Notes: a model not told the origin generated them from the sequence alone. Shown: positions 45,311-57,700, numbered from the stretch's first letter. The stretch is 64,000 bases of DNA from Nemertoderma westbladi (GCA_032718475.1 JAUCBJ010007954.1:1-64000); one strand, 5' to 3'. Translations and numbers: made by a program.

Positions 45311-46726
45311 ATGTTTAAGTTATTTCGTGAAGAACTATTATCTACAAACAGTTTTAATCAATGCTTAATTTTAATATCAATTATGTCAACATCAACTGCA
45401 ATAAAACTAGGAATCGAAGATGACTTCTATTTAACTAATGAAGGGACCTGTGGCTACACTAAACATGTTAAACCAGAAATCCAATATATATGTGACCCTT
45501 ACAATGTCCTTGAAGGTCATGTTGGAATAGTCAATAAAGAGTTGATTGTCTTCGTTGACAATAACAAGAATACAGAAGGCGATTGTACAATAAGAGACCT
45601 CACTCTCTACATGGTGATACTACCTTCATTCACTTGGTACGATGGTGACAACGTCGCTAGTCAATACGCCTTAAAACTTTATAAACAATATATTGAAATT
45701 CTCTCCCCAGAATGCGCAGACTTCGCTGTTCTCTATATTATTGGTAAGGACAATAAATTATCATTAGCAGTTCATAAAGACCTTCCGAATATCTCAAGGG
45801 AACTACATGAGTTCATGGAAGACATGTTGGATGGTTACGTACGAAGGGGAAAGCTCGTGGAGGGGCTCATACAAGTTGTCTACACCCTAGACTCCTACAT
45901 CGAAACTCGGCGCATTCCTAACTATTATTGGTTCGGTCGGCAAATTGTGACCACGTACGATGGGATCGCTGTTTTCGTATTGTTTTTAGTTTCAGTTTGG
46001 TTGGTAATTCTTGCTGTTACGTCTCGAAAGAGAAAACAAAATGTTATTAATCATATAAGCGAGATCGCGTATATTACAAGTAGGAATGAACAACGGGATA
46101 ATGGTTCTAGTTCGGGGAATAATCAACGTGGTTTAGGGGACGACGAAACGTGTAGCGATGTTCCTCCGGCTCCTCTCTCCCGAATCGGGGAAGATGCATT
46201 TAATTGTACGCCGTGCGAATCGGTTCCTCCGAAAGGGCCCCCGCAATGGAGTTCTCTGGTATACCCGGCCATCCCGCCCCTCCCAAAATTAGGAAAAACG
46301 CATAACAATTATTCTGCCATTAAGCCCAAATGTTGCTGCAGTTGCCATGTAGATAGATGCAGAAATTCAATCAATGATTGTCAGAGTTGTTGCCAAAGTC
46401 AGGGCTCGGATTCACGTACAACATCAGTCCCGCCACTGACGAGAGACTCAACTGCCCGTGGCATCCAGTTGTCAGGACGGCAGAACATTTGCTCGGAAAA
46501 CTACAGAAGCTTATCTACAGAACAGAAATGTAGTTATTCAACGAGTTGTAAAAGCGATGGGGATCAATGTAGATGTCCCTGTAGCTGTAAATGTCGAGGT
46601 TTTAAAAGCAGCTCTCCAATAAAGAGATCGTCTAAACAATATGTGTTGGACAACTTGTGTGGGACGGAATGCGTTTGTAAACAAAAAAGGAAAGAGGATG
46701 TGCACAACAAAATAAAAAAATCGTAA
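45311..46726 (+). CDS. TPM/MOLO1-like single-pass membrane protein, nested in a Cav2 intron
   Basis: An intact, intronless frame of 471 residues on the strand opposite the channel. Residues 1-30 are a weak signal-peptide-like hydrophobic segment. An extracellular part (about 45-205) has GTCGYTKHVK...QYICDPYNVLEG, then VASQYALKLYKQYIEILSPE, CADFAVLYIIGKDNKLSLAV and LVEGLIQVVYTLDSYI. This order resembles TPM-domain proteins of the MOLO1 type (CGR...ICDPDxxL, an FAxxLxxxWxxxxxxC helix, then a VLL strand). Residues 216-238 form one transmembrane helix. The cytoplasmic tail is Pro-rich, then very Cys-rich (CCCSCHVDRC, CRCPCSCKCR). In C. elegans MOLO-1 modulates acetylcholine receptors; function here is unknown. 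The stop lies 77 nt from the Cav2 pore exon on the other strand. Confidence 0.65.
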   Translation: MFKLFREELLSTNSFNQCLILISIMSTSTAIKLGIEDDFYLTNEGTCGYTKHVKPEIQYICDPYNVLEGHVGIVNKELIVFVDNNKNTEGDCTIRDLTLYMVILPSFTWYDGDNVASQYALKLYKQYIEILSPECADFAVLYIIGKDNKLSLAVHKDLPNISRELHEFMEDMLDGYVRRGKLVEGLIQVVYTLDSYIETRRIPNYYWFGRQIVTTYDGIAVFVLFLVSVWLVILAVTSRKRKQNVINHISEIAYITSRNEQRDNGSSSGNNQRGLGDDETCSDVPPAPLSRIGEDAFNCTPCESVPPKGPPQWSSLVYPAIPPLPKLGKTHNNYSAIKPKCCCSCHVDRCRNSINDCQSCCQSQGSDSRTTSVPPLTRDSTARGIQLSGRQNICSENYRSLSTEQKCSYSTSCKSDGDQCRCPCSCKCRGFKSSSPIKRSSKQYVLDNLCGTECVCKQKRKEDVHNKIKKS

Positions 46727-46803
46727 CATTATATAATATTTCGTATAACGCAAATTCATGCTCTGTATTTTATTATTAACCTACGTAGATTGTCTAGACT
46801 TAC

Positions 46804-47008
46804 CAAAAATGAGCACAAGAAAATAAAAGTAACAAAGTAACAGATAGCGACTGCACGAGGCTGACTGCAGCCTGACGTTAAGCAGGTCTGATAGTCGGCT
46901 CCCATTCGTTCGGTTTCATTAAATGTAGCGTCGCAATAATGCTGGGCGCAAGGTTGGTACCCACTGACACTCAGCATTATTAGTTGCCATGCCTCACCCG
47001 TAGCGCAT
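46804..47008 (-). CDS. Cav2: Cav2 exon: domain IV pore and S6
   Basis: Acceptor TTGTTTTGTTACTAG, donor TTTTTG|GTAAGT, 205 bp. The first base completes an Arg codon. Encodes CATGEAWQLIMLSVSG, the pore helix and selectivity filter of domain IV with its Glu (TGEAW). A Cys-rich extracellular loop follows (CAQHYCDATFNETE...CLTSGC), then ICYFVTFIFLCSFL of S6. It joins in phase 0 to the exon at 39765 (CSFL|MLNLFV), as in Cav2 channels. Confidence 0.95.
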
Positions 47009-47040
47009 CTAGTAACAAAACAATAACAATTATACATAGG

Positions 47041-49975
47041 AGTTAAAACGGGGCAATAACGGCTGGGTGGGAAGTTTATAGAAGAGTTAAAAGGGGCAAT
47101 AACGGCTGGGTGTGAAGTTTATAGAATAGTTAAAACGGGTCAATAACGGCTGGGTGGGAAGTTTATAGAAGAGTTAAAAGGGGCAATAACGGCTGGGTGG
47201 GAAGTTTATAGAAGAATTAAAACGGGGCAATAACGGCTGGGTGGGAAGTTTATAGAAGAGTTAAAAGGGGCAATAACGGCTGGGTGTGAAGTTTATAGAA
47301 TAGTTAAAACGGGGCAATAACGGCTGGGTGGGAAGTTTATAGAAGAGTTAAAACGGGGCAATAACGGCTGGGTGGGAAGTTTATAGAATAGTTAAAACGG
47401 GGCAATAACGGCTGGGTGGGAAGTTTATAGAATAGTTAAAACGGGGCAATAACGGCTGGGTGGGAAGTTTATAGAAGAGTTAAAAGGGGCAATAACGGCT
47501 GGGTGGGAAGTTTATAGAAGAGTTTAAACGGGGCAATAACGGATGGGTGGGAAGTTTATAGAATAGTTAAAACGGGGCAATAACGGCTGGGTGGGAAGTT
47601 TATAGAAGAGTTAAAAGGGGCAATAACGGCTGGGTGGGAAGTTTATAGAATAGTTAAAACGGGCCAATAACGGCTGGGTGGGAAGTTTATAGAAGAGTTA
47701 AAACGGGGCAATAACGGCTGGGTGGGAAGTTTATAGAAGAGTTAAAAGGGGCAATAACGGCTGGGTGGGAAGTTTATAGAAGAGTTAAAAGGGGCAATAA
47801 CGGCTGGGTGGGAAGTTTATAGAAGAGTTAAAAGGGGCAATAACGGCTGGGTGGGAAGTTTATAGAATAGTTAAAACGGGGCAATAACGGCTGGGTGGGA
47901 AGTTTATAGAAGAGTTAAAAGGGGCAATAACGGCTGGGTGGGAAGTTTATAGAAGAATTAAAACGGGGCAATAACGGGTGGGTGGGAAGTTTATAGAATA
48001 GTTAAAACGGGGCAATAACGGCTGGGTGGGAAGTTTATAGAATAGTTAAAACGGGGCAATAACGGCTGGGTGGGAAGTTTATAGAAGAGTTAAAAGGGGC
48101 AATAACGGCTGGGTGGGAAGTTTATAGAAGAATTAAAACGGGGCAATAACGGGTGGGTGGGAAGTTTATAGAATAGTTAAAACGGGGCAATAACGGCTGG
48201 GTGGGAAGTTTATAGAAGAGTTAAAAGGGGCAATAACGGCTGGGTGGGAAGTTTATAGAATAGTTAAAACGGGGCAATAACGGCTGGGTGGGAAGTTTAT
48301 AGAAGAGTTAAAAGGGGCAATAACGGCTGGGTGGGAAGTTTATAGAAGAGTTTAAACGGGGCAATAACGGGTGGGTGGGAAGTTTATAGAAGAGTTAAAA
48401 CGGGGCAATAACGGCTGGGTGGGAAGTTTATAGAAGAGTTAAAAGGGGCAATAACGGCTGGGTGGGAAGTTTATAGAAGAGTTAAAAGGGGCAATAACAG
48501 CTGGGTGGGAAGTTTATAGAAGAGTTTAAAGGGGCAATAACGGCTGGGTGGGAAGTTTATAGAAGAGTTTAAACGAGGCAATAACGGGTGGGTGGGAAGT
48601 TTATAGAAGCGTTAAAACGGGGCAATAACGGCTGGGTGGGAAGTTTATAGAAGAGTTAAAACGGGGCAATAACGGCTGGGTGGGAAGTTTATAGAATAGT
48701 TAAAACGGGTCAATAACGGCTGGGTGGGAAGTTTATAGAATAGTTAAAACGGGGCAATAACGGCTGGGTGGGAAGTTTATAGAAGAGTTTAAACGGGGCA
48801 ATAACGTGTGGATGGGAAGTTTATAGAAGCGTTAAAACGGGGCAATAACGGCTGGGTGTGAAATTTATAGAAGAGTTTAAACGGGACAATAACGGGTGGA
48901 TGGGAAGTTTATAGAAGAGTTAAAACTGGGCAATAACGGCTGGGTGGGAAGTTTATAGAAGAGTTAAAAGGGGCAATAACGGCTGGGTGTGAAGTTTATA
49001 GAAGAATTAAAACGGGGCAATAACGGGTGGGTGGGAAGTTTATAGAAGCCTTAAAACGGGCCAATAACGGCTGGGTGGGAAGTTTATAGAAGCCTTAAAA
49101 CGGGCCAATAACGGCTGGGTGGGAAGTTTATAGAAGAGTTTAAACGGGGCAATAACGGGTGGGTGGGAAGTTTATAGAAGAGTTAAAACGGGGCAATAAC
49201 GGGTGGGTGGGAAGTTTATAGAAGTGTTAAAACGGGGCAATAACGGGTGGGTGGGAAGTTTATAGAAGAGTTAAAACGGGGCAATAACGGCTGGGTGGGA
49301 AGTTTATAGAAGAGTTTAAACGGGGCAATAACGGGTGGGTGGGAAGTTTATAGAAGAGTTAAAACGGGGCAATAACGGGTGGGTGGGAAGTTTATAGAAG
49401 AGTTAAGACGGGGCAAAAACGGATGGGTGGGAAGTTTATAGAAGCGTTAAAACGGGGCAATAACGGCTGGGTGGGAAGTTTATAGAAGAGTTAAAAGGGG
49501 CAATAACGGCTGGGTGGGAAGTTTATAGAAGAGTTTAAACGGGGCAATAACGGCTGGGTGGGAAGTTTATAGAAGAGTTAAGACGGGGCAATAACGGATG
49601 GGTGGGAAGTTTATAGAAGCGTTAAAACGGGACAATAACGGCTGGGTGGGAAGTTTATAGAAGCGTTACAACGGGGCAATAACGGGTGGGTGGGAAGTTT
49701 ATAGAAGAGTTAAAACGGGTCAATAACGGGTGGGTGGGAAGTTTATAGAAGAGTTAAAACGGGTCAATAACGGCTGGGTGGGTAGTTTATAGAAGAGTTA
49801 AAACGGGGCAATAACGGCTGGGTGGGAAGTTTATAGAAGTGTTAAAACGGGGCAATAACGGGTGGGTGGGAAGTTTATAGAAGCGTTAAAACGGGGCAAT
49901 AACGGCTGGGTGGGAAGTTTATATACAGTAAGAGTTAAAACAGGGCAATAACGGGTGGGTGGGAAGTTTATAGAA
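47041..49975. repeat. 43/44-bp satellite, about 67 copies, abutting the pore exon acceptor
   Basis: The plus-strand unit is GGGGCAATAACGGCTGGG plus TGGGAAGTTTATAGAAGAG and TTAAAA(C). The array ends 32 nt from the real 3' splice site. On the coding strand each unit reads TTTTAACTCTTCTATAAACT then TCCCACCCAG, a pyrimidine-rich run closed by CAG. Variants (GAAT for GAAG, GGGT for GGCT) are interspersed. Confidence 0.95.
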
Positions 49976-50428
49976 ATGGGTTTGGGTGCTTTAGTTTGAC
50001 TCTTCATATGAATACGGCAAGGATGTCTTTGACAGACAACTTAAATAAAATAACAATAAGTATTAATCAAAAATGAAAATATTATGTTTTTAACTCGTAA
50101 GGTAGAAATGAATGTATATATGGCGGGTGAGAATGGTTTGTATTATGGAAGAGAATCCATTGTCGCCTAGAACACTGCACGGGGGTTGAGCCCGTTACCG
50201 TAAGATAACGTCGTAGTTATCTTACTAAGTAAGATTGCCCATTACTTTCATTTACCAGACCATCTGTATACTTTTAACTGCGCATTGGGACAATACACAT
50301 GCTATTGAGATGCCATCACAATTATTTTATAGTAACATTACGGGTTGGTATGGTGAGTGACGGTTCAGGTACCTCCACGATACGGTGTATTAAATAGAGA
50401 ACACCATTGTCTAAGCTGTAATACTCAC
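49976..50428. other. Cav2 intron, no feature seen
   Basis: Unique AT-rich intron sequence between the 43-bp array and the next exon. Nothing recognised. Confidence 0.5.
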
Positions 50429-50526
50429 CTGAATAGAAGAAGTAAAGCCATTAATATGTTCTGGAAATTGTTATTTCGCGTCAGTGCTGAGTTTTCAGTG
50501 GCATCTAATTCGACATTACCAAACAT
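50429..50526 (-). CDS. Cav2: Cav2 exon: IVS5-pore linker
   Basis: Acceptor ATCTTATTTCAG, donor TTCAG|GTGAGT, 98 bp. Encodes MFGNVELDATENSALTRNNN then FQNILMALLLLF plus two bases of Arg. Matches the Cav2 turret and pore-helix start VFGNIxLDDxTxINRHNNFxxFxQALMLLFR. Phases fit the exons at 51009 (GMQ|MFGN) and 47008. Confidence 0.93.
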
Positions 50527-50581
50527 CTGAAATAAGATATAAAACGGTTTCAACTATAATAATATAATATATATCTTATTA

Positions 50582-50889
50582 AGTAATTAAACAGGACTTA
50601 GGATGATCCAACTCTATAGCAAATGGAGCGGAAAAAATGAATTCGCCACCAGCGGGGATCGAACCCGCGTCTCCCGATAAACGTTCAGGTATGCCATCCG
50701 TAAGGAGGACTGTATTCAATAGCAACCGTAAGGTAGCTTACCACCTATAGCAAATCAATCGGAAACATGCAGGTGCCTCCGTGGTGTTGTGGTTAGCATA
50801 CCTGAACGTTTATCCCCGCTGGTGGCGAATTCATTATTTCCGCTCCATTTGCTATAGAGTTGGATCATCCTTAGTCCTGTTTAATTACT
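50582..50889. repeat. Inverted repeat containing tRNA-like sequence
   Basis: The arms (about 50582-50696 and 50794-50889) pair AGTAATTAAACAGGACTTAG with its complement, continue through a gene-like GAATTCGCCACCAGCGGGGA and end near GTATGCC. The left arm, read on the minus strand, has a B-box-like GGTTCGATCCCC. The right arm has an A-box-like GTGGTTAGCATACC. The right arm lacks 19 nt around the T-arm, so neither is a complete tRNA. Probably a tRNA-derived SINE that was duplicated inversely. Confidence 0.55.
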
Positions 50890-51008
50890 CAATAATTTAT
50901 ACAATCTATGGATGTTAAACACATATACAATAATATATATCCTATATTGCCAATCAAACTCTTGTTTGGGTTGTTTCGTTTCATCCAGCGCCCCATACCG
51001 GTACCAAC

Positions 51009-51209
51009 CTGCATTCCAACTATAGCGTAAATAAAAAATATCATTCCGATGAGGAGACAGACGTATGGTAAGGCGAGGAAAGCCTGTCCGAAAGTCCACA
51101 TCAGGATCCTAATGTCGCTTCCTTGTCTCAGTAGTTTGATTAGTCTAGCAGCCCGGAACAGTCTCAGTACACCGACCGCAGGAAACGATGCGGAACCCTC
51201 AACCAGATT
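51009..51209 (-). CDS. Cav2: Cav2 exon: domain IV S4 and S5
   Basis: Acceptor ATAACGTTCTAG, donor ATGCAG|GTTGGT, 201 bp, phase 0 at both ends. Encodes the voltage sensor with a basic residue at every third position ([17 protein letters not shown]). The S4-S5 linker and S5 follow ([34 protein letters not shown]). Very close to the vertebrate Cav2 pattern [35 protein letters not shown]. Confidence 0.96.
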
Positions 51210-52064
51210 CTAGAACGTTATAATAAATAGTTATTATGCATGTTTCCATTGAAAATATACAAAATAAAAAATAAAAGAACATATAAAACAAAGAATAAAA
51301 TATGCAATGAATATAAAATTGAATACATGAGACAAGGTACTGACTGGTACATAGCGAATGAGGGAGTTATACTTATAGTTCAACGTGGAAAATAGATAAC
51401 CTTTTAGTGTAATGCGAAAATAATTGTTGCAGTATTTAAAACTATAGGAGTAAGAGTTCAGTTAGGATACAGTTTCTACAGCCATTATTTAGACCAGGGA
51501 GTACGAATAAAGTCTGACGACTTATTTTCCGAGGGAATTGTTACTCATTTTGCGACAATTCAAGGATACAATGCAGGTGTGTCCTGGCTATAGTCAATTT
51601 ATAGCGTTCATAACGAGACGAAAAATCCATGTCCCCGATGCGGGGTTCGAAACCACGACCTTTGGAATAAAATATATGAATTCAACGGATTAAACCATTA
51701 CGATTCAAGATGGTACCACCATGTAGGAATGAACAGGAATAACTATAAACAGCATGCTGCATGTTGCAGTTTCATTCATAATGATATGCCGGATTATCGT
51801 CAAAATTGTGCCGCCACAACTTCCTATTATAAATATGAAAAAACGATGCTTATAGCTTTTGCTTATGCAACGTCCTTATAGTTCGGATGCAGATCTTGAG
51901 TGTTACAGGCAGCAGTAACTATAGCAACACTGGCCAATAAAAGTAGTATTTATTTTACTGTACAAATTTAATTTTATCAGTACGATACTCACATAAAATT
52001 AAAAATATGTCAATATGTCTCCAAATTTCACGAACAAAAGATTAGCGAAATATTTATTACTTAC
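51210..52064. other. Cav2 intron with SINE-like and LINE 3'-end fragments
   Basis: At about 51630-51730 the minus strand has GGTTTCGAACCCCGC, a good B box, and upstream AATGGTTTAATCCG, suggesting a tRNA-derived SINE head. At about 51752-51830 lies a decayed copy of the last 80 bp of the APE-type LINE (GCATGCTGCATG..., AAAATTGTGCCGCCACAACT). Both are fragments. Confidence 0.45.
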
Positions 52065-52154
52065 GAATTGTTCTATAGTTGTCAGCGCCACATCAACAGC
52101 GCTGCCAATAACAGTGATCGCATCGAATATATTCCACATTTCATAGAAATAATA
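52065..52154 (-). CDS. Cav2: Cav2 exon: domain IV S3
   Basis: Acceptor TTTTTTTCCTCAG, donor CAATTC|GTAAGT, 90 bp, phase 0 at both ends. Encodes YYFYEMWNIFDAITVIGSAV then DVALTTIEQF, matching IVS3 (NYFRDAWNxFDFxTVxGSIxD). The upstream partner in the gene is the S2 exon whose 3' end is repeated at 54.8-64 kb. Confidence 0.95.
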
Positions 52155-52314
52155 CTGAGGAAAAAAAGATAAATAGTAAATTAAACGCGGCCAAACGTTG
52201 TGATTGAAGGTTATTTCCTACAAAAATCAATCTAATTCTTTTAATATTTTTCTGTTGCCCAAATAAATGCAAGCTTTGATCAAACACAAGTGTATCGAAT
52301 ATATAATTAACGAA

Positions 52315-54778
52315 CGCCACCATTAAAAATATACATGTAACCATAGGAACGCCACCTTTAACACTATCCATGTAACCATAGGAACGCTACCGTTAAAAAT
52401 ATAGATGTAACCATAGGAACGCCACCGTTAAAATTATAAATGTAACCATAGGAACGCCACCTTTAACACTATACATGTAACCATAGGAACGCCACCTTTA
52501 ACACTATCCATGTAACCATAGGAACGCCACCGTTAAAAATATACATGTAACCATAGGAACGCCACCTTTAACACTATACATGTAACCATAGGAACGCCAC
52601 CTTTAACACTATACATGTAACCATTGGAACGCCACCTTTAACACTATCCATGTAACCATAGGAACGCTACCGTTAAAAATATAGATGTAACCATAGGAAC
52701 GCCACCGTTAAAATTATAAATGTAACCATAGGAACGCCACCTTTAACACTATACATGTAACCATAGGAACGCCACCTTTAACACTATCCATGTAACCATA
52801 GGAACGCCACCGTTAAAAATATAAATGTAACCGTAGGAACGCCACCTTTAACACTATCCATGTAACCATAGGAACGACACCGTTAAAAATATAAATGTAA
52901 CCATAGGAACGCCACCGTTAAAAATATACATGTAACCATAGGAACGCCACCTTTACACTATACATGTAACCATAGGAACGCCACCTTTAAAAATATACAT
53001 GTAACCATAGGAACGCCACCGTTAAAAATATAAATGTAACCATAGGAACGCCACCTTTAACACTATACATGTAACCATAGGAACGCCACCTTTAACACTA
53101 TACATGTAACCATAGGAACGCTACCGTTAAAAATATACATGTAACCATAGGAACGCCACCTTTAACACTATACATGTAACCATAGGAACGCCACCTTTAA
53201 CACTATACATTTAACCATAGGAACGCCACCTTTAACACTATACATGTAACCATAGGAACGCCACCTTTAACACTATCCATGTAACCATAGGAACGCCACA
53301 GTTAAAAATATACATGTAACCATAGGAACGCCACCTTTAACACTATACATGTAACCATAGGAACGCCACCGTTAAAAATATACATGTAACCATAGGAACG
53401 CCACAGTTAAAAATATACATGTAACCATAGGAACGCCACCGTTAAAAATATACATATTACCATAGGAACGCCACAGTTAAAAATATAGATGTAACCATAG
53501 GAACGCCACCTTTAACACTATACATGTAACCATTGGAACGCCACCGTTAAAAATATAAATGTAACCGTAGGAACGCCACCTTTAACACTATCCATGTAAC
53601 CATAGGAACGACACCGTTAAAAATATAAATGTAACCATAGGAACGCCACCGTTAAAAATATACATGTAACCATAGGAACGCCACCTTTAACACTATCCAT
53701 GTAACCATAGGAACGCCACCGTTAAAAATATACATGTAACCATAGGAACGCCACCTTTAACACTATACATGTAACCATAGGAACGCCACCTTTAACACTA
53801 TACATGTAACCATAGGAACGCTACCGTTAAAAATATACATGTAACCATAGGAACGCCACCTTTAACACTATACATGTAACCATAGGAACGCCACCTTTAA
53901 CACTATACATTTAACCATAGGAACGCCACCTTTAACACTATACATGTAACCATAGGAACGCCACCTTTAACACTATCCATGTAACCATAGGAACGCCACA
54001 GTTAAAAATATACATGTAACCATAGGAACGCCACCTTTAACACTATACATGTAACCATAGGAACGCCACCGTTAAAAATATACATGTAACCATAGGAACG
54101 CCACAGTTAAAAATATACATGTAACCATAGGAACGCCACCGTTAAAAATATACATATTACCATAGGAACGCCACAGTTAAAAATATAGATGTAACCATAG
54201 GAACGCCACCTTTAACACTATACATGTAACCATAGGAACGCCACCGTTAAAAATATACATGTAACCATAGGAACGCCACAGTTAAAATATACATGTAACC
54301 ATAGGAACGCCACCGTTAAAAATATACATGTAACCATAGGAACGCCACCTTTAACACTATCCATGTAACCATAGGAACGCCACCGTTAAAAATATACATG
54401 TAACCATAGGAACGCCACAGTTAAAAATATACATGTAACCATAGGAACGCCACCTTTAACACTATCCATGTAACCATAGGAACGCCACCGTTAAAAATAT
54501 ACATGTAACCATAGGAACGCCACAGTTAAAAATATACATGTAACCATAGGAACGCCACCTTTAACACTATCCATGTAACCATAGGAACGCCACCGTTAAA
54601 AATATACATGTAACTATAGGAACGCCACAGTTAAAAATATACATGTAACCATAGGAACGCCACCTTTAACACTATACATGTAACCATAGGAACGCCACCT
54701 TTAAAAATATACATGTAACCATAGGAACGCCACCGTTAAAAATATACATGTAACCATAGGAACGCCACCGTTAAAAAT
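52315..54778. repeat. 35-bp satellite with two alternating unit types, about 70 copies
   Basis: The common part is CATGTAACCATAGGAACGCC followed by either ACCTTTAACACTATA (type A) or ACCGTTAAAAATATA (type B). Higher-order order is visible: the diagnostic variant CCGTAGGAACG followed by GGAACGACACC occurs at about 52831-52876 and again at about 53565-53610, roughly 735 bp apart (21 units). The array fills the intron between the S3 exon and the 63-bp array. Confidence 0.95.
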
Positions 54779-57700
54779 CGGCGGCCTCCACAGTAAATAT
54801 CAACCAACCTTTCTGAATCCGATGAGTTTCATGACAGCCTCCACAGTAAATATCACACATAAACAACCAACCTTTCTGAATCCGATGAGTTTCATGACGG
54901 CCTCCACAGTAAATATCACACATAAACAACCAACCTTTCTGAATCCGATGAGTTTCATGACGGCCTCCACAGTAAATATCACACATAAACAACCAACCTT
55001 TATGAATCCGATGAGTTTCATGACGGCCTCCACAGTAAATATCACACATAAACAACCAACCTTTCTGAATCCGATGAGTTTCATGACGGCCTCCACAGTA
55101 AATATCACACATAAACAACCAACCTTTCTGAATCCGATGAGTTTCATGACGGCCTCCACAGTAAATATCACACATAAACAACCAACCTTTCTGAATCCGA
55201 TGAGTTTCATGACGGCCTCCACAGTAAATATCACACATAAACAACCAACCTTTCTGAATCCGATGAGTTTCATGACGGCCTCCACAGTAAATATCAACCA
55301 ACCTTTCTGAATCCGATGAGTTTCATGACGGCCTCCACAGTAAATATCACACATAAACAACCAACCTTTCTGAATCCGATGAGTTTCATGACGGCCTCCA
55401 CAGTAAATATCACACATAAACAACCAACCTTTCTGAATCCGATGAGTTTCATGACGGCCTCCACAGTAAATATCACACATAAACAACCAACCTTTCTGAA
55501 TCCGATGAGTTTCATGACGGCCTCCACAGTAAATATCAACCAACCTTTCTGAATCCGATGAGTTTCATGACGGCCTCTACAGTAAATATCACACATAAAC
55601 AACCAACTTTTCTGAATCCGATGAGTTTCATGACGGCCTCCACAGTAAATATCACACATAAACAACCAACCTTTCTGAATCCGATGAGTTTCATGACGGC
55701 CTCCACAGTAAATATCACACATAAACAACCAACCTTTCTGAATCCGATGAGTTTCATGACGGCCTCCACAGTAAATATCACACATAAACAACCAACCTTT
55801 CTGAATCCGATGAGTTTCATGACGGCCTCCACAGTAAATATCACACATAAACAACCAACCTTTCTGAATCCGATGAGTTTCATGACGGGACGGCCTCCAC
55901 AGTAAATATCAACCAACCTTTCTGAATCCGATGAGTTTCATGACGGCCTCCACAGTAAATATCAACCAACCTTTCTGAATCCGATGAGTTTCATGACGGC
56001 CTCCACAGTAAATATCACACATAAACAACCAACCTTTCTGAATCCGATGAGTTTCATGACGGCCTCCACAGTAAATATCACACATAAACAACCAACCTTT
56101 CTGAATCCGATGAGTTTCATGACGGCCTCCACAGTAAATATCACACATAAACAACCAACCTTTCTGAATCCGATGAGTTTCATGACGGCCTCCACAGTAA
56201 ATATCACACATAAACAACCAACCTTTCTGAATCCGATGAGTTTCATGACGGCCTCCACAGTAAATATCACACATAAACAACCAACCTTTCTGAATCCGAT
56301 GAGTTTCATGACGGCCTCCACAGTAAATATCACACATAAACAACCAACCTTTCTGAATCCGATGAGTTTCATGACGGCCTCCACAGTAAATATCACACAT
56401 AAACAACCAACCTTTCTGAATCCGATGAGTTTCATGACGGCCTCCACAGTAAATATCACACATAAACAACCAACCTTTCTGAATCCGATGAGTTTCATGA
56501 CGGCCTCCACAGTAAATATCACACATAAACAACCAACCTTTCTGAATCCGATGAGTTTCATGACGGCCTCCACAGTAAATATCACACATAAACAACCAAC
56601 CTTTCTGAATCCGATGAGTTTCATGACGGCCTCCACAGTAAATATCACACATAAACAACCAACCTTTCTGAATCCGATGAGTTTCATGACGGCCTCCACA
56701 GTAAATATCACACATAAACAACCAACCTTTCTGAATCCGATGAGTTTCATGACGGCCTCCACAGTAAATATCACACATAAACAACCAACCTTTCTGAATC
56801 CGATGAGTTTCATGACGGCCTCCACAGTAAATATCACACATAAACAACCAACCTTTCTGAATCCGATGAGTTTCATGACGGCCTCCACAGTAAATATCAC
56901 ACATAAACAACCAACCTTTCTGAATCCGATGAGTTTCATGACGGCCTCCACAGTAAATATCACACATAAACAACCAACCTTTCTGAATCCGATGAGTTTC
57001 ATGACGGCCTCCACAGTAAATATCACACATAAACAACCAACCTTTCTGAATCCGATGAGTTTCATGACGGCCTCCACAGTAAATATCACACATAAACAAC
57101 CAACCTTTCTGAATCCGATGAGTTTCATGACGGCCTCCACAGTAAATATCACACATAAACAACCAACCTTTCTGAATCCGATGAGTTTCATGACGGCCTC
57201 CACAGTAAATATCACACATAAACAACCAACCTTTCTGAATCCGATGAGTTTCATGACGGCCTCCACAGTAAATATCACACATAAACAACCAACCTTTCTG
57301 AATCCGATGAGTTTCATGACGGCCTCCACAGTAAATATCACACATAAACAACCAACCTTTCTGAATCCGATGAGTTTCATGACGGCCTCCACAGTAAATA
57401 TCACACATAAACAACCAACCTTTCTGAATCCGATGAGTTTCATGACGGCCTCCACAGTAAATATCACACATAAACAACCAACCTTTCTGAATCCGATGAG
57501 TTTCATGACGGCCTCCACAGTAAATATCACACATAAACAACCAACCTTTCTGAATCCGATGAGTTTCATGACGGCCTCCACAGTAAATATCACACATAAA
57601 CAACCAACCTTTCTGAATCCGATGAGTTTCATGACGGCCTCCACAGTAAATATCACACATAAACAACCAACCTTTCTGAATCCGATGAGTTTCATGACGG

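Noticed and set aside
47041-49975. Exon-derived origin for the 43-bp array
   Set aside because: No similarity to either flanking exon was seen; it looks purely intronic.
50773-50827. Intact tRNA gene
   Set aside because: The arm with an A-box-like sequence lacks the T-arm, and the arm with the B box lacks the D-arm; neither folds as a complete tRNA.
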